Source: Ruminococcus sp.
Lineage (GTDB): Bacteria > Bacillota > Clostridia > Oscillospirales > Ruminococcaceae
Assembly (NCBI GenBank): GCA_017529875.1
Contig: JAFXNC010000029.1
Location: 34,551-98,550, forward strand
Direction of reading: 5' to 3'
DNA length: 64,000 bases
Part shown: positions 23,263 through 40,824 of the stretch, in pieces
How the letters are laid out: each line of letters begins with the position of its first letter
Numbering within the stretch: position 1 is the stretch's first letter
Made by a program: the position numbers and the translations under genes
The notes under the pieces: model-generated
What the model saw: the letters and a program-made list of their open reading frames with translations, nothing else
What the model was told of the DNA's origin: nothing
The model's database searches: none

Positions 23263-25860
23263 TTATTCGTTTATCACCACGTCCTGCTCGGTGCCGTCTA
23301 CGTTGAGGAAACCGCTGCGGGAGCCGAAGTCTATGTAGTTGCTGGAAAGCATATGGCACTTTACTCCGCACTGGTCGATGATGACGTCGCCGGAGCCTTC
23401 AAGGTCGCCGATGCCTGCGGCGTAGCGGCCTTCACATTCTAAGATTATCTGCGACAGGTGCAGGTCGCAGTCCAGCTTGCCGCCGAAGGTTCCGATACAC
23501 TTCAGGTTGCTGCCGTGCATATTGGCCGAGAAACGCCCGCTGGTTATTGAGACACGCCCCTCGCCGCCGGAGCCTACGCCCACACCGCAGAGGTTGGAGC
23601 CCCGCATCTTGGTGGAGACGTTGTAGTTGCGTATGCTGATATCCGTCCTGCCGGTGAGGGAACCGATGCCTACGGCGTTGGTGGAGGAGCTGTCCACAGT
23701 GCAGGCACATTCCTTGATGTCGATGATGCTGCCGCCGTGGAAGTTGCCCAGCGTGACCACCGAGGTGCCGGAGCCGGAGAGGTTGAAGGTGCCGCCCTCC
23801 AAGGTGATCTTAGTGTTGCCGTCGTTCCTGCCGCCGCCGATGCCCACGGCAGTCTCGCCGCTGGTGTCCACCGATATCTCGCCGGTGATGTCGAAGAAGA
23901 TGTTCCCGGGGCTGTGCTCGCTGTCGCAGCCGATGCCGAAGCTGTTGGTCATCTCGGCACGGATGTGCAGGTCGCCTATGCCGGTAACTCTGAGGGTGGC
24001 GGTGGTAGGCACGCTGATGCCACGGCATTGCAGGGTGTTGACACCTTCCAGTATCAGCTCGGTCTCGGTGCCTTCGCCCAGGAAGATTATAGCATCCGAA
24101 CGCTCCGAGGACAGGGACACGTTCTTGATGGTGAGCCTGCATTTGAAGTCGTCCTTTATGATGATATTGAGGTTGAGCAGCTTGTCCCGCGCCCCCTCGA
24201 GGATGACGTTGTCGTTCTCGATGAATACGGTATTGTACCTGTTGGTGATAAGGTCGCACAGATCCACAGTCTCTCCCTCGGCGGGGTGATAGCTGCGGGT
24301 TACGGTGCTTGAAAATTCAAGATTGATCTTGATTATCTCCTCCTTGATCTGGGAGGAGATCTCATAGAGCATCACCGGCCTGGGACGGGACACATAGAAC
24401 CCTTGCAGCAGGTCGGAGCCCAGCTTTATCATGGTGCGGACCTCTTCGTAGGTCTCGACGCCCTCGGCAAGAGCAAGATAGCCGTTCTCATGCATGAACT
24501 CTATGAGCCCCGCCACCAGGCGCTGCATCTTGGGCTTGGTGTTGATGTCCTCGATGAGGGCGCGGTCTATCTTTACCACGTTGGGCTTGTACTTGACCAG
24601 ATTTGAGGTGTTTGAATACCCGGTGCCGTAGTCGTCGATAGCCAGCTGCATATGGTTGCGGTCGAGCCTCTTGTGTATCTCCTCCAGCATCTCGGGGGAG
24701 GGCTCGGACTGCTCGGTAAGCTCGATGACCAGCTTTTCCAAAAGCTCGCCGTACTGCGTTTCAAGCTCCGCCCAGTCGGCGTCGGAAAGCATATGGGCGG
24801 GTATGGAATTTATAAACAGCTTCCTTGTGTGGAGCGCATCCTGATTCTGATATACGGCCTCGAGGGTGTTGCGCATGGTGAGCTTTTCCACGTCGTAGAG
24901 GCGTTTGAGCCGTGCCGCATAGCTGAGCACCTCCACCGGGCGCATACCGATGCTCTTGTCGGTGCGCATCAGTGCCTCATAGCCCACAACGTCGCCGGTG
25001 CGCACGTCAACGATAGGCTGATAGTGGTAGGTGAACAGGTTGTTGTCCACCAGGTGCAAAAACTTTCTTATCCCGGCGTACTCGCTCTTTTGGCTCTCAT
25101 ACTTCTCCATGGAGTAGAGACAGATGTTCCCCACGCCGGCGGATACTGCCTCATAGAGGGTATACTCGGCGGTATGCATCCGCTGAGCGGGTATGGTGGA
25201 GGCAGCGCCGCAGCCTGCCGAGAAGGTGAGACTGTACTTGTTCTCCGGGTCAAACTCCGGGTCCCGGTCGGTGGAGCACTTCTCCACGGCTGTTTGCAGC
25301 TCCTTGAGGAAGCTCACCTCGTCGCCGGTGAAGCCCGGCAGGAATACCCAGAAGCGCCGCTTTGCCTGTTCTGAGATCATGATCTCCCTGGGGGAGGCGG
25401 AGAGTATGGCCGAAAGTGCTGCATATATCTGTGCCCCGGTGAGGGTCATGCGGTCGCGTTCTTCGAGCTGTATCAGTGCAAACAGCGAAGGAGCGCGGTT
25501 TTCCAGCATAGCCGACACCAGCTGCGCCTGTGGCACAACAGGGAGGATGATGTTGTCCTTCCTGCGCACCTCCCGTTTGAGCTGCCTGATGTAGCCCGCC
25601 ATGAACTCATCGTTGTTTTCTACCGTCCTGAGCTTGAGCCTGGGGCTCGCCTCGAACTCGGCAAGCTCGGTGATGACCTGCTGCATCTTCTCATAGTCCG
25701 GGTGTTCGCTGAGGTCGAGCAGTTTGAGCATATTCTCATCGGTATCCGCGGTTTTAGCGGTCTTATCAATAAGGAACATAGCCATATCGGTATCAAGCTC
25801 CGATACGGCCTGCCAGCCCTCGCCGAATATCCTGTTCCACAGTGCGGATCCGACTGCCAT
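23263..25860 (-). CDS. EAL-domain c-di-GMP phosphodiesterase fused to a beta-helix-like domain
   Basis: 865 aa, no signal peptide or membrane helix. Residues about 105-250 resemble a degenerate GGDEF fold. Residues 260-500 are a full EAL domain with EALMRT (295-300), IELTE, AIDDYGTGYSN (407-417), VKIDRALI and AEGVET (465-470), so cyclic-di-GMP hydrolysis is expected. Residues about 540-865 are a chain of short beta-strand repeats with recurring GIG or GVG turns (for example VGIGGG, VGIGSL, VGVGSGG, AGIGDL), the pattern of right-handed beta-helix or carbohydrate-binding surface repeats, here apparently in the cytoplasm. SD is weak. The promoter is at 25926-25954. Confidence 0.82.
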   Translation of the reverse strand: MAVGSALWNRIFGEGWQAVSELDTDMAMFLIDKTAKTADTDENMLKLLDLSEHPDYEKMQQVITELAEFEASPRLKLRTVENNDEFMAGYIRQLKREVRRKDNIILPVVPQAQLVSAMLENRAPSLFALIQLEERDRMTLTGAQIYAALSAILSASPREIMISEQAKRRFWVFLPGFTGDEVSFLKELQTAVEKCSTDRDPEFDPENKYSLTFSAGCGAASTIPAQRMHTAEYTLYEAVSAGVGNICLYSMEKYESQKSEYAGIRKFLHLVDNNLFTYHYQPIVDVRTGDVVGYEALMRTDKSIGMRPVEVLSYAARLKRLYDVEKLTMRNTLEAVYQNQDALHTRKLFINSIPAHMLSDADWAELETQYGELLEKLVIELTEQSEPSPEMLEEIHKRLDRNHMQLAIDDYGTGYSNTSNLVKYKPNVVKIDRALIEDINTKPKMQRLVAGLIEFMHENGYLALAEGVETYEEVRTMIKLGSDLLQGFYVSRPRPVMLYEISSQIKEEIIKINLEFSSTVTRSYHPAEGETVDLCDLITNRYNTVFIENDNVILEGARDKLLNLNIIIKDDFKCRLTIKNVSLSSERSDAIIFLGEGTETELILEGVNTLQCRGISVPTTATLRVTGIGDLHIRAEMTNSFGIGCDSEHSPGNIFFDITGEISVDTSGETAVGIGGGRNDGNTKITLEGGTFNLSGSGTSVVTLGNFHGGSIIDIKECACTVDSSSTNAVGIGSLTGRTDISIRNYNVSTKMRGSNLCGVGVGSGGEGRVSITSGRFSANMHGSNLKCIGTFGGKLDCDLHLSQIILECEGRYAAGIGDLEGSGDVIIDQCGVKCHMLSSNYIDFGSRSGFLNVDGTEQDVVINE

Positions 25861-25925
25861 GTTCTGTCAACTCATTTCCTGTGTATTTGGAGCATTTTAT
25901 CTAAAAGAACAAACTCCCAACATAA

Positions 25926-25954
25926 ATTATACACCATTTCGACCAAAAAGTCAA
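25926..25954 (-). promoter_or_regulatory. Sigma-A promoter of the EAL/beta-helix gene
   Basis: Minus strand TTGACT (25949-25954), 17 nt, TATAAT (25926-25931). Confidence 0.72.
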
Positions 25955-26068
25955 GAAAAAAATGCCCGCCTTATGTGAGAAATCTCAGGCATAAGAAGAA
26001 TATCATGTGCTGCGGAGGGCGGCTTTCGGGAAAAGTGCCGAAACTTCGGGGAAGATTTGACCTGTGCC

Positions 26069-26097
26069 TTGAAATATGCCGGGACTTGTGGTATAAT
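26069..26097 (+). promoter_or_regulatory. Sigma-A promoter of the PrsW-like gene
   Basis: TTGAAA (26069-26074), 17 nt, TATAAT (26092-26097), 40 nt ahead of the start codon. Confidence 0.7.
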
Positions 26098-26136
26098 GTC
26101 GGAGTAAGTAAAAATATTTTACCGGAGCGTGATAAT

Positions 26137-27222
26137 ATGTGGATACTGTTTGTCCTGTCGGTACTGCCGTCCATAGTGCTGCTTGGATATATCTGGCATA
26201 AGGACAAGATCGAGAAGGAACCCGTCGGCCTGCTGGTGAGCCTCTTCATCCTGGGGGCGCTCATGATAGTCCCCGCGGCCCTGGGCGAGGTCGGGCTGAT
26301 CAAAGCCCTGGGCGAGGCTCTCAGCGAGGAGAGCACGGCCTTCATAGCCATTGAGAACTTCCTCATCGTCGCTTTGCTGGAGGAGGGGTGCAAGTTCCTC
26401 GTTCTGCGGCTGAGGACCTGGCGCAACCCGAATTTCAACTATACCTTTGACGCAGTGGTGTACTCCGTCTGCGTGTCTCTCGGCTTTGCCACGGTGGAGA
26501 ACATCCTCTACGTGGTCGATAACGGCACCTTCCAGGTGGCAGTCATGAGAGGTCTGCTCTCAGTACCCGGACACGCCATAGACGCTGTCTTCATGGGCTG
26601 GCTCTACGGCCTCGCCAAGCGCTGCGAGTGCATCGGCGACCTTAAAGGCAAGTCCAAGTACATCCGCCTTTCGCTGGGCGTGCCCATACTTACCCACGGC
26701 TTCTACGACTTCTGCCTGAGCTGCGGTGAGGACTCCTTCATAGCCGTATTCTTCGTATTCGAGATCACGGTGACTATCGTTGCCATACGCAAGGTCAGGG
26801 AGCTGTCCGCCAACGACACCGTGCTGCTGCCCACCGGTATGCCCTTCGGCGGGTATGTACAGTATCAGCAGTACTATCAGGAGCCCGGCTATCAGCAGTA
26901 TTATCAGCAGAACTATCAGGATCCCCGGTATCAGCAGTACTATCAGCAGTACCAGCAGTATCAGCAGCAGTATCAACAGTATCAGCAGAACTATCAGCAG
27001 CAGGACCGGCAGGCTCAGCAGCAGTATCAGCAATACCAGCAGCAGGAGCAGCAGGCTCAGCAGCAGTATCAGCAATACCAGCAGCAGTATCAGCAGTACT
27101 GGCAGCAGTACCGGCAGTATCAGCAGGATCCCCGCTATCAGCAGTACCGCGATCAGCTCTACCGCCAGTATCAGGATCCCGGCTATCAGCAGTACCGCCA
27201 GTCCGACGACCGCCGGCAGTAA
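26137..27222 (+). CDS. PrsW-family intramembrane protease with Gln/Tyr-rich tail
   Basis: 361 aa from the ATG at 26137 (GGAG 9 nt upstream); an in-frame extension to 25702 would run across the promoter. The first 235 residues hold about seven membrane helices with the PrsW motifs: VALLEEGCKFLVLR (the EExxK pair), GFATVENILYV, PGHAIDAVFMGW and HGFYDF. PrsW proteases cleave anti-sigma factors or other membrane proteins. From residue about 241 the protein becomes a 120-residue cytosolic tail made almost only of Gln and Tyr in YQQYQQ-type repeats with a few DPRYQQY and EPGYQQY units, resembling prion-like domains. The repetitive DNA (26860-27215) is likely unstable in length. Confidence 0.85.
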   Translation: MWILFVLSVLPSIVLLGYIWHKDKIEKEPVGLLVSLFILGALMIVPAALGEVGLIKALGEALSEESTAFIAIENFLIVALLEEGCKFLVLRLRTWRNPNFNYTFDAVVYSVCVSLGFATVENILYVVDNGTFQVAVMRGLLSVPGHAIDAVFMGWLYGLAKRCECIGDLKGKSKYIRLSLGVPILTHGFYDFCLSCGEDSFIAVFFVFEITVTIVAIRKVRELSANDTVLLPTGMPFGGYVQYQQYYQEPGYQQYYQQNYQDPRYQQYYQQYQQYQQQYQQYQQNYQQQDRQAQQQYQQYQQQEQQAQQQYQQYQQQYQQYWQQYRQYQQDPRYQQYRDQLYRQYQDPGYQQYRQSDDRRQ

Positions 27223-27235
27223 GCTCAGGTCATAG

Positions 27236-28675
<1,440 letters not shown>

Positions 28676-28697
28676 GCGTTTCCGAAAAGGACATCCG

Positions 28698-28739
28698 GGC
28701 GCTTCCGTCGGTCATCCGGCGGGAGCGCCTTTCTTTTTC
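28698..28739 (+). terminator. eno terminator
   Basis: Stem GGCGCTTCCGTCGG against CCGGCGGGAGCGCC around TCAT, then TTTCTTTTT. Confidence 0.85.
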
Positions 28740-28885
28740 GGGGGATAAAAGCACCCCGGGCACGGCTCCGGTTCACTAAAAATTTACACTCATGTCACAG
28801 AAATTCAATTGTAGAACTTTTTGGCTGTAAAGCCCGACGCCTTTGTGCAAGCCTACAAAATGAGATCTGACAGGACGGAAATCTA

Positions 28886-28914
28886 TTGACTTTTGCATTT
28901 TATGGGTATATAAT
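28886..28914 (+). promoter_or_regulatory. Sigma-A promoter of rpoBC
   Basis: TTGACT (28886-28891), 17 nt, TATAAT (28909-28914). It gives a 180-nt leader to the rpoB start that contains GGCA/TGCC and GCGGAAA/TTTTCCGC pairings and T-runs at 28947-28970; these could attenuate, but no clear regulatory class is seen. Confidence 0.75.
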
Positions 28915-29103
28915 AGTAAAATGCATCATAATGGATTTATCCGCCCTTTTTTGCTTTTTTCGGGGCATTTTCGGGTGCCTTTTATAAAGGTCTGAGCGGC
29001 GGAAAGTCTTAACAATGTGTGAATTTTCCGTGCCTTTTCCGCTCCGGGCAGAGCGGGGGAGAGGGCGGAGTTCCAACGATAAAGTTAAGGAGTGATCAAG
29101 CCT

Positions 29104-32961
<3,858 letters not shown>

Positions 32962-33040
32962 GCCGCACTTATCGGAATAAACAAGAGACGGAGACCCCCG
33001 CGGTCTCCCGTCTACCGACTACAGAAAGAGGGTACTGTAA

Positions 33041-36616
<3,576 letters not shown>

Positions 36617-36628
36617 TAAACAACATAT

Positions 36629-36657
36629 GCCGCGCTGAGATACAGCGCGGCATTTTT
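36629..36657 (+). terminator. rpoBC terminator
   Basis: Perfect 9-bp stem GCCGCGCTG/CAGCGCGGC around AGATA, then ATTTTTT. Confidence 0.9.
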
Positions 36658-36807
36658 TGGTATGGTTGTGTATTGCTTATTATTATTCGGCGGAAAATGC
36701 TCTCCCCCGCGTCAGCAGAGGGAACGAAACGGTTGACGAATGGCGATACACAAGACCGGAAGTTTTGAGCTTTGATTATTAATTTTTTCTTATTAATTTT
36801 CGGAGTA

Positions 36808-36836
36808 TTGACAAATGAGCTTGATAAGTATATAAT
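36808..36836 (+). promoter_or_regulatory. Sigma-A promoter of the FIST-GGDEF gene
   Basis: TTGACA (36808-36813), 17 nt, TATAAT (36831-36836). Confidence 0.8.
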
Positions 36837-36874
36837 ATAAGTGATGTACTCTATATAAAAAAGGAAGTGTAAAA

Positions 36875-38626
36875 ATGAGACAGCTGCAGTTTGAATACTC
36901 CGATGCCGTGAATTTCCGGCGCGAGCTGAGAAGGGTCGCTGCCTGGTGCAAGAGCATTATGCACTCGGCGGTGGTTTTTGATATCTATTCCCAGACTGTC
37001 ACCTATGACCCTGTCTATGAGGTGCTGGGCATCATAAAGGACGAGCTGCCCGAAGCCCTGTACCGCGGCTGTTCTACCAACGGTAATATATGCGAGGGCA
37101 ACCTTGCAGGCACCGCCCTCACTGTCAGCTGCACCATATTCGAGTATCCCGATACCAGGGTGGAGTTTTTGCAGGTCAGCATGACCGCCGATACCGAAAA
37201 GAGCGTGGTTGAGGAGCTCAAAGCCTTCATCAGCGAAAATCCCTGGGTCAAGGCCATCGAGATGCTCATCACTATCCGGGGTATGTCCATGACCTCCCTC
37301 TGCGACGATCTCAGCACCATCGACCCTGCCATCAAGATCTTCGGCGGCGGAGCCTTCGCCCCGGATTTCAACGAGGACGCGGCTTTCGTGTTCTCCAGCG
37401 CAGGGGAGTGCCGGGACAAGTCTGCGGTGTTCATGATGCTGGGCGGAGACAATCTCCACATCCACACCACCCATATCACCGGCTGGAAGCCTCTGGGGCG
37501 TGAGCTGCTGGTGACCCGGTCGGAGGGCAGCACTATCTACGAGCTCGACCACAAGCCCGCCTACGACACCTACTACAAATATCTGCACATCAAGAACGAC
37601 GAGAGCTTCTTCGCCAATACCCTTGAATTTCCGTTTTTCTATCAGCATAACGGCATGAACATCCTCCGCGCCCCCATAGCCAGCAACTCCGACGGCTCAC
37701 TCATCATGACCGCCGACGTGGAGCAGGACGTTAAGGCGCGAATCGCTTACGGCGACCCCTGGACCATACTCCATGAGGTGAGCCTGGGCGGGAAGAACCT
37801 TGCCGCCTTACAGCCTGAGGTGCTGCACATCTACTCCTGCGCCGCAAGACGCACCTTCTGGGGCGCCGAGATCGGCAAGGAGACCCTGCCCTTCCAGTCC
37901 ATAGCCCCCACATCCGGGTTCTATACCTCGGGGGAGTTCCTGCGCACCGGCGAGACCGTCAACCAGCACAATGTGACCCTGGTGGTGGCAGCCTTCCGTG
38001 AGGGAGACAAGCTGGAGGAGCTGGACAACAGCTTTGAGATGCTTGACGAGAGCCTGTCGGGGAAAGTATCTATGATAAACCGCCTTGCGACATTTATCGA
38101 GGCCGCCACCGAGGAACTTGAGGAGGCCAACCGCAAGCTGGAGGAAATGGCTATCCGGGACGGCCTTACCGGGCTGTACAACCGCGCCGAGATACAGCGC
38201 CGCATCACCGAGGCTCTTGCCGAGAGCGGTGAGCGTGCCGCGCTGATAATGCTGGACGCCGACGACTTCAAGAAGGTCAATGACACCTTCGGTCACAGCG
38301 TAGGCGACGACGTGCTCAAACGCCTCTCCCGCCTGATCGAGGAAGAGTGCCGGTCCTGCGGAGCCGAAGCAGGCCGCTGGGGCGGCGAGGAATTTATGAT
38401 CCTTGTTACCGGCACCGCTGCCGTAAGAGCCGAAAAGATCGCAGAGCGCCTGCGTGCGGGCTTTGCGGCTATCGACATCCCCGCGGCAGGGACCCAGACC
38501 GTATCCCTGGGCACCGCCCATGCCCGCCCCTCCGAGAACGCAGACTCCCTGTGTATGCGTGTAGACGACGCACTGTACAGTGCCAAGCGCTCCGGCAAGA
38601 ACTGCGTGGTCAGAGCGGAAGACTAA
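36875..38626 (+). CDS. FIST-domain diguanylate cyclase
   Basis: 583 aa soluble protein. Residues about 25-390 form FIST_N and FIST_C sensory domains (early RGCSTNGNICEG, later GGGAFAPDF and SIAPTSGFYTSGEF), thought to bind small ligands such as amino acids. A short coiled coil (about 400-425) leads to a GGDEF domain with DGLTGLYNR, DADDFKKVNDTFGH and the catalytic GGEEF at 503-507, so cyclic-di-GMP synthesis is expected. The position of the inhibitory RxxD site holds GAEA, so product inhibition is probably missing. The gene is monocistronic with its own promoter and terminator. Confidence 0.88.
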   Translation: MRQLQFEYSDAVNFRRELRRVAAWCKSIMHSAVVFDIYSQTVTYDPVYEVLGIIKDELPEALYRGCSTNGNICEGNLAGTALTVSCTIFEYPDTRVEFLQVSMTADTEKSVVEELKAFISENPWVKAIEMLITIRGMSMTSLCDDLSTIDPAIKIFGGGAFAPDFNEDAAFVFSSAGECRDKSAVFMMLGGDNLHIHTTHITGWKPLGRELLVTRSEGSTIYELDHKPAYDTYYKYLHIKNDESFFANTLEFPFFYQHNGMNILRAPIASNSDGSLIMTADVEQDVKARIAYGDPWTILHEVSLGGKNLAALQPEVLHIYSCAARRTFWGAEIGKETLPFQSIAPTSGFYTSGEFLRTGETVNQHNVTLVVAAFREGDKLEELDNSFEMLDESLSGKVSMINRLATFIEAATEELEEANRKLEEMAIRDGLTGLYNRAEIQRRITEALAESGERAALIMLDADDFKKVNDTFGHSVGDDVLKRLSRLIEEECRSCGAEAGRWGGEEFMILVTGTAAVRAEKIAERLRAGFAAIDIPAAGTQTVSLGTAHARPSENADSLCMRVDDALYSAKRSGKNCVVRAED

Positions 38627-38630
38627 GCTA

Positions 38631-38669
38631 AAAAAACATATCCTCCCCGCCGGGGGAGGATATGTTTTT
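38631..38669. terminator. Bidirectional terminator
   Basis: Near-perfect 17-bp stem AAAAACATATCCTCCCC against its complement around GCCG. It ends both the cyclase gene and the convergent lipoprotein gene. Confidence 0.9.
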
Positions 38670-39345
38670 ACTTGTTCTCGTATTCCTTCACCGTGTTCTC
38701 CACCTTGTCCACGGCGTTCTTGTCGGTGATCTCCACCTTGTAGGAGTAGACCTTTTCAGCGCCGTCCTCCTGGGCGGTGGTGGTCTCCACGAAGTAGAGC
38801 AGCTCGTCGCCCTTGAAGTAGTAGTCCGCCGAGAAACCCGTGACCTTGCCGCTCTCGGTGGAGGCGCCTATCTGCGCCGCATCGTAGATGTGCTCGATGT
38901 GGGTGACGCCGTTTTCCTCAGTGACCTTCGCCTCAGTCACCGCCGACGGCGAGTAGAGTATCAGCCCCTCGTCGGCCTGGGGGTGGGTGGCTCCCCGCAG
39001 ATACAGCACAAAGCCTTCCTCGCCCTTCTGCTTGTAAGTGGTCTCGCCGTTCTGATAGGTGAACATCTCCACGCCGTTGCTGTACTGGGCGTATTCGCTT
39101 TTCTCGCTCTTGCCCTTGTAGGAGTAGAGCAGTATATCTTTCTCGTCGTACTTGAACACGAACTCCTGCTCCACCTGACCGGTGGCGGTGTTGGTCATCA
39201 GCACCCGCGCCGAATCAAGGGACTTGTAGGCCTCACGGGCTTTCTTTATCAGCTCGCCGCCCTCCACGTCCTTGGAGCCGAGGCAGCCGGTGAGCATCAG
39301 CAGGGCAGTCACGAGCGCCAGCGCCGCAGCTGTCAGTTTTTTCAT
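38668..39345 (-). CDS. Predicted lipoprotein, LolA/LppX-like
   Basis: 225 aa from the ATG at 39345 (GAGG 8 nt upstream; an in-frame GTG three codons earlier is less well placed). The signal peptide ends in a LTGC lipobox (residues 18-21). The rest is rich in beta-strand with patterns like the outer-surface LppX/LolA-like fold (repeated strands with Gln, Thr and Tyr, such as FTYQNGETTYKQKG). No catalytic motif is seen and the role is unknown. It lies downstream of yabR on the same strand but is separated by a terminator. Confidence 0.65.
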   Translation of the reverse strand: MKKLTAAALALVTALLMLTGCLGSKDVEGGELIKKAREAYKSLDSARVLMTNTATGQVEQEFVFKYDEKDILLYSYKGKSEKSEYAQYSNGVEMFTYQNGETTYKQKGEEGFVLYLRGATHPQADEGLILYSPSAVTEAKVTEENGVTHIEHIYDAAQIGASTESGKVTGFSADYYFKGDELLYFVETTTAQEDGAEKVYSYKVEITDKNAVDKVENTVKEYENK

Positions 39346-39368
39346 ACTATCCACCTCAAAAACGCATA

Positions 39369-39403
39369 CTGCCGCTTTCCGACGTTTAGCCGAAAAGCGG
39401 CAG
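39369..39403 (-). terminator. Terminator after yabR
   Basis: Stem CTGCCGCTTT/AAAGCGGCAG; on the minus strand it is followed by TATGCGTTTTT. Confidence 0.65.
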
Positions 39404-39408
39404 GTGTT

Positions 39409-39927
39409 TTACTTTCTTCTTGATGTATTGCGCCTTTTTCCGTCCATGACGTGCTTAAGGTCGGACATACGCTCCTCGCTGCTTGCCTTGAAGCGGCTGA
39501 GCATATCCTCGAACCCTGCGTCGCGGGAGCCCTCGCCGGGGTCATAGACCGGGGGCGGGTTCTTGGCGAAGTCCTGTGGCTCGGGACGTTCATAAGTCCT
39601 GCGGGGACGGGGCGCGGCAGGACGGCTGTTATTATTCTGAGCAGGACGGGTCTGACCGCCGGGACGGCGGGGCGCACCGCTGCGCTCGGGGGCGGGGAGA
39701 GCCTTCTTGATAGACAGGCTGATCTTCTTGTCGTCCCCGACAGAGAGCACCTTGACCTTGACGGCCTGCCCCTCCGTGAGATGATCCTTGATGTCGTTGA
39801 CGAAGGTGTTGGCCACCTCCGAGATATGTACCATGCCCGTCGTATCCTTGTCCAGTTCAACGAACGCGCCGAATTTGGTGATCCCTGTCACCTTGCCTTC
39901 ATAAATTTTTCCTACTTCGAGCTGCAT
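39409..39927 (-). CDS. yabR: S1 RNA-binding domain protein (YabR-like)
   Basis: 172 aa. Residues 1-75 are a single S1 OB-fold (VGKIYEGKVTGITKFGAFVEL, GMVHISEVA, VKVKVLSVGDDKKISLSIK). The remainder is Pro/Arg/Asn-rich and disordered, with a basic end. It is the last gene of a yabP-yabQ-divIC-yabR order that matches Bacillus subtilis, which supports the YabR name. The role is unclear in any species; RNA binding is inferred from the domain. Confidence 0.82.
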   Translation of the reverse strand: MQLEVGKIYEGKVTGITKFGAFVELDKDTTGMVHISEVANTFVNDIKDHLTEGQAVKVKVLSVGDDKKISLSIKKALPAPERSGAPRRPGGQTRPAQNNNSRPAAPRPRRTYERPEPQDFAKNPPPVYDPGEGSRDAGFEDMLSRFKASSEERMSDLKHVMDGKRRNTSRRK

Positions 39928-39960
39928 CAGCTTTCTTTTACCTCTCTTGTTTGCTTTCTC

Positions 39961-40275
39961 TTACTTTTCGACTATGTAGAAGCGGCGCTCGCCCGGATAA
40001 GCATATCCCAGCTGTTCTACTGCGATCCTCTCCATGTACTCGGCCTCGTCGCCGGCTCTGAGCAGACGGTTATACTCGTCGTTGCGCTGCTCCTGCTCGG
40101 TGATCTGAGCGGAGAGCTCCTCGCTCTGCTTTCTGAGCTCTGCGATCTCGGCCTGCTGTGAGATGATGTTGAATATCGCGTATACGATCAGGCATATCAC
40201 GGCGATGATCGCAATTACATGACCGAACCTGCCGTGTCTTTTCTTCACAACAGGAGCAGTTTCCAATTCCGCCAT
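39961..40275 (-). CDS. divIC: Septum formation initiator family protein (DivIC/FtsB)
   Basis: 104 aa. A short basic cytosolic start, one membrane helix (about 18-38), then a coiled coil (about 40-68) and a small C-terminal segment with the LGYAYPGERRFYIV pattern of DivIC. It acts in the divisome with FtsL and DivIB. It lies between yabQ and yabR as in other spore-formers. Confidence 0.85.
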   Translation of the reverse strand: MAELETAPVVKKRHGRFGHVIAIIAVICLIVYAIFNIISQQAEIAELRKQSEELSAQITEQEQRNDEYNRLLRAGDEAEYMERIAVEQLGYAYPGERRFYIVEK

Positions 40276-40340
40276 AGCCGCACTTCCTTTCCGTCAGCGA
40301 ACCTCGCCTACTTATACTCATATATTATACTACAAAAAAA

Positions 40341-40823
40341 TTACACTTTCAAGACCTTTTTCGGCTTTTTTTGAAATTTTCTCAATTGTGATTTACTTTT
40401 AACAAAAGCGGCTTTGATTTTTTGTACAAACCTTGCAAACAGCCTGCCGAGGGTGAGGTCAAAAACCCTCCTGAGCAGTGCAAATACCGGAGAAAAGGCA
40501 AATATCAGGGCTCTGCCAAGGGTGTATCTCTCCGCTGCCGAGCCCAGCAGCATCCCGGCGAGGGTGAAGAACCGCATATTCCCGGTGCGTGCCACCGACA
40601 GCACGAAGTATGAGAAGAAATAGCACAGCGCGAAGACAAAGTCGGCGGCGTGCTCGAACAGCCGTCCCGTGTGTGCCCCCCGCCGCAGCGCCCGGAGCAG
40701 ATCGTAAACTGCCCCCAGCACTATCCCAAGCAGCAGGGCGAAGGCAAAGCTCTCCCGGTCGTCGGCGAAGCTGTCCCGCAGGGGGAGGAAAAGCGCGTCG
40801 GTAAGGGTCTGCAACCTGCTCAC
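40341..40823 (-). CDS. yabQ: Spore cortex protein YabQ
   Basis: 160 aa membrane protein with three or four helices and a strongly basic C-terminus. The segment FALLLGIVLGAVYDLLRALRR is the family hallmark. YabQ is needed for spore cortex formation in Bacillus. Start is GTG at 40823, overlapping the SD region within the yabP stop; spacing of 1 nt to yabP implies coupling. Confidence 0.78.
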   Translation of the reverse strand: MSRLQTLTDALFLPLRDSFADDRESFAFALLLGIVLGAVYDLLRALRRGAHTGRLFEHAADFVFALCYFFSYFVLSVARTGNMRFFTLAGMLLGSAAERYTLGRALIFAFSPVFALLRRVFDLTLGRLFARFVQKIKAAFVKSKSQLRKFQKKPKKVLKV

Positions 40824-40824
40824 C

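Noticed and set aside
25702..26136. N-terminal extension of the PrsW-like protein
   Set aside because: It runs through the PrsW promoter and into the divergent EAL gene. The ATG at 26137 has a suitable SD and starts at the first helix.
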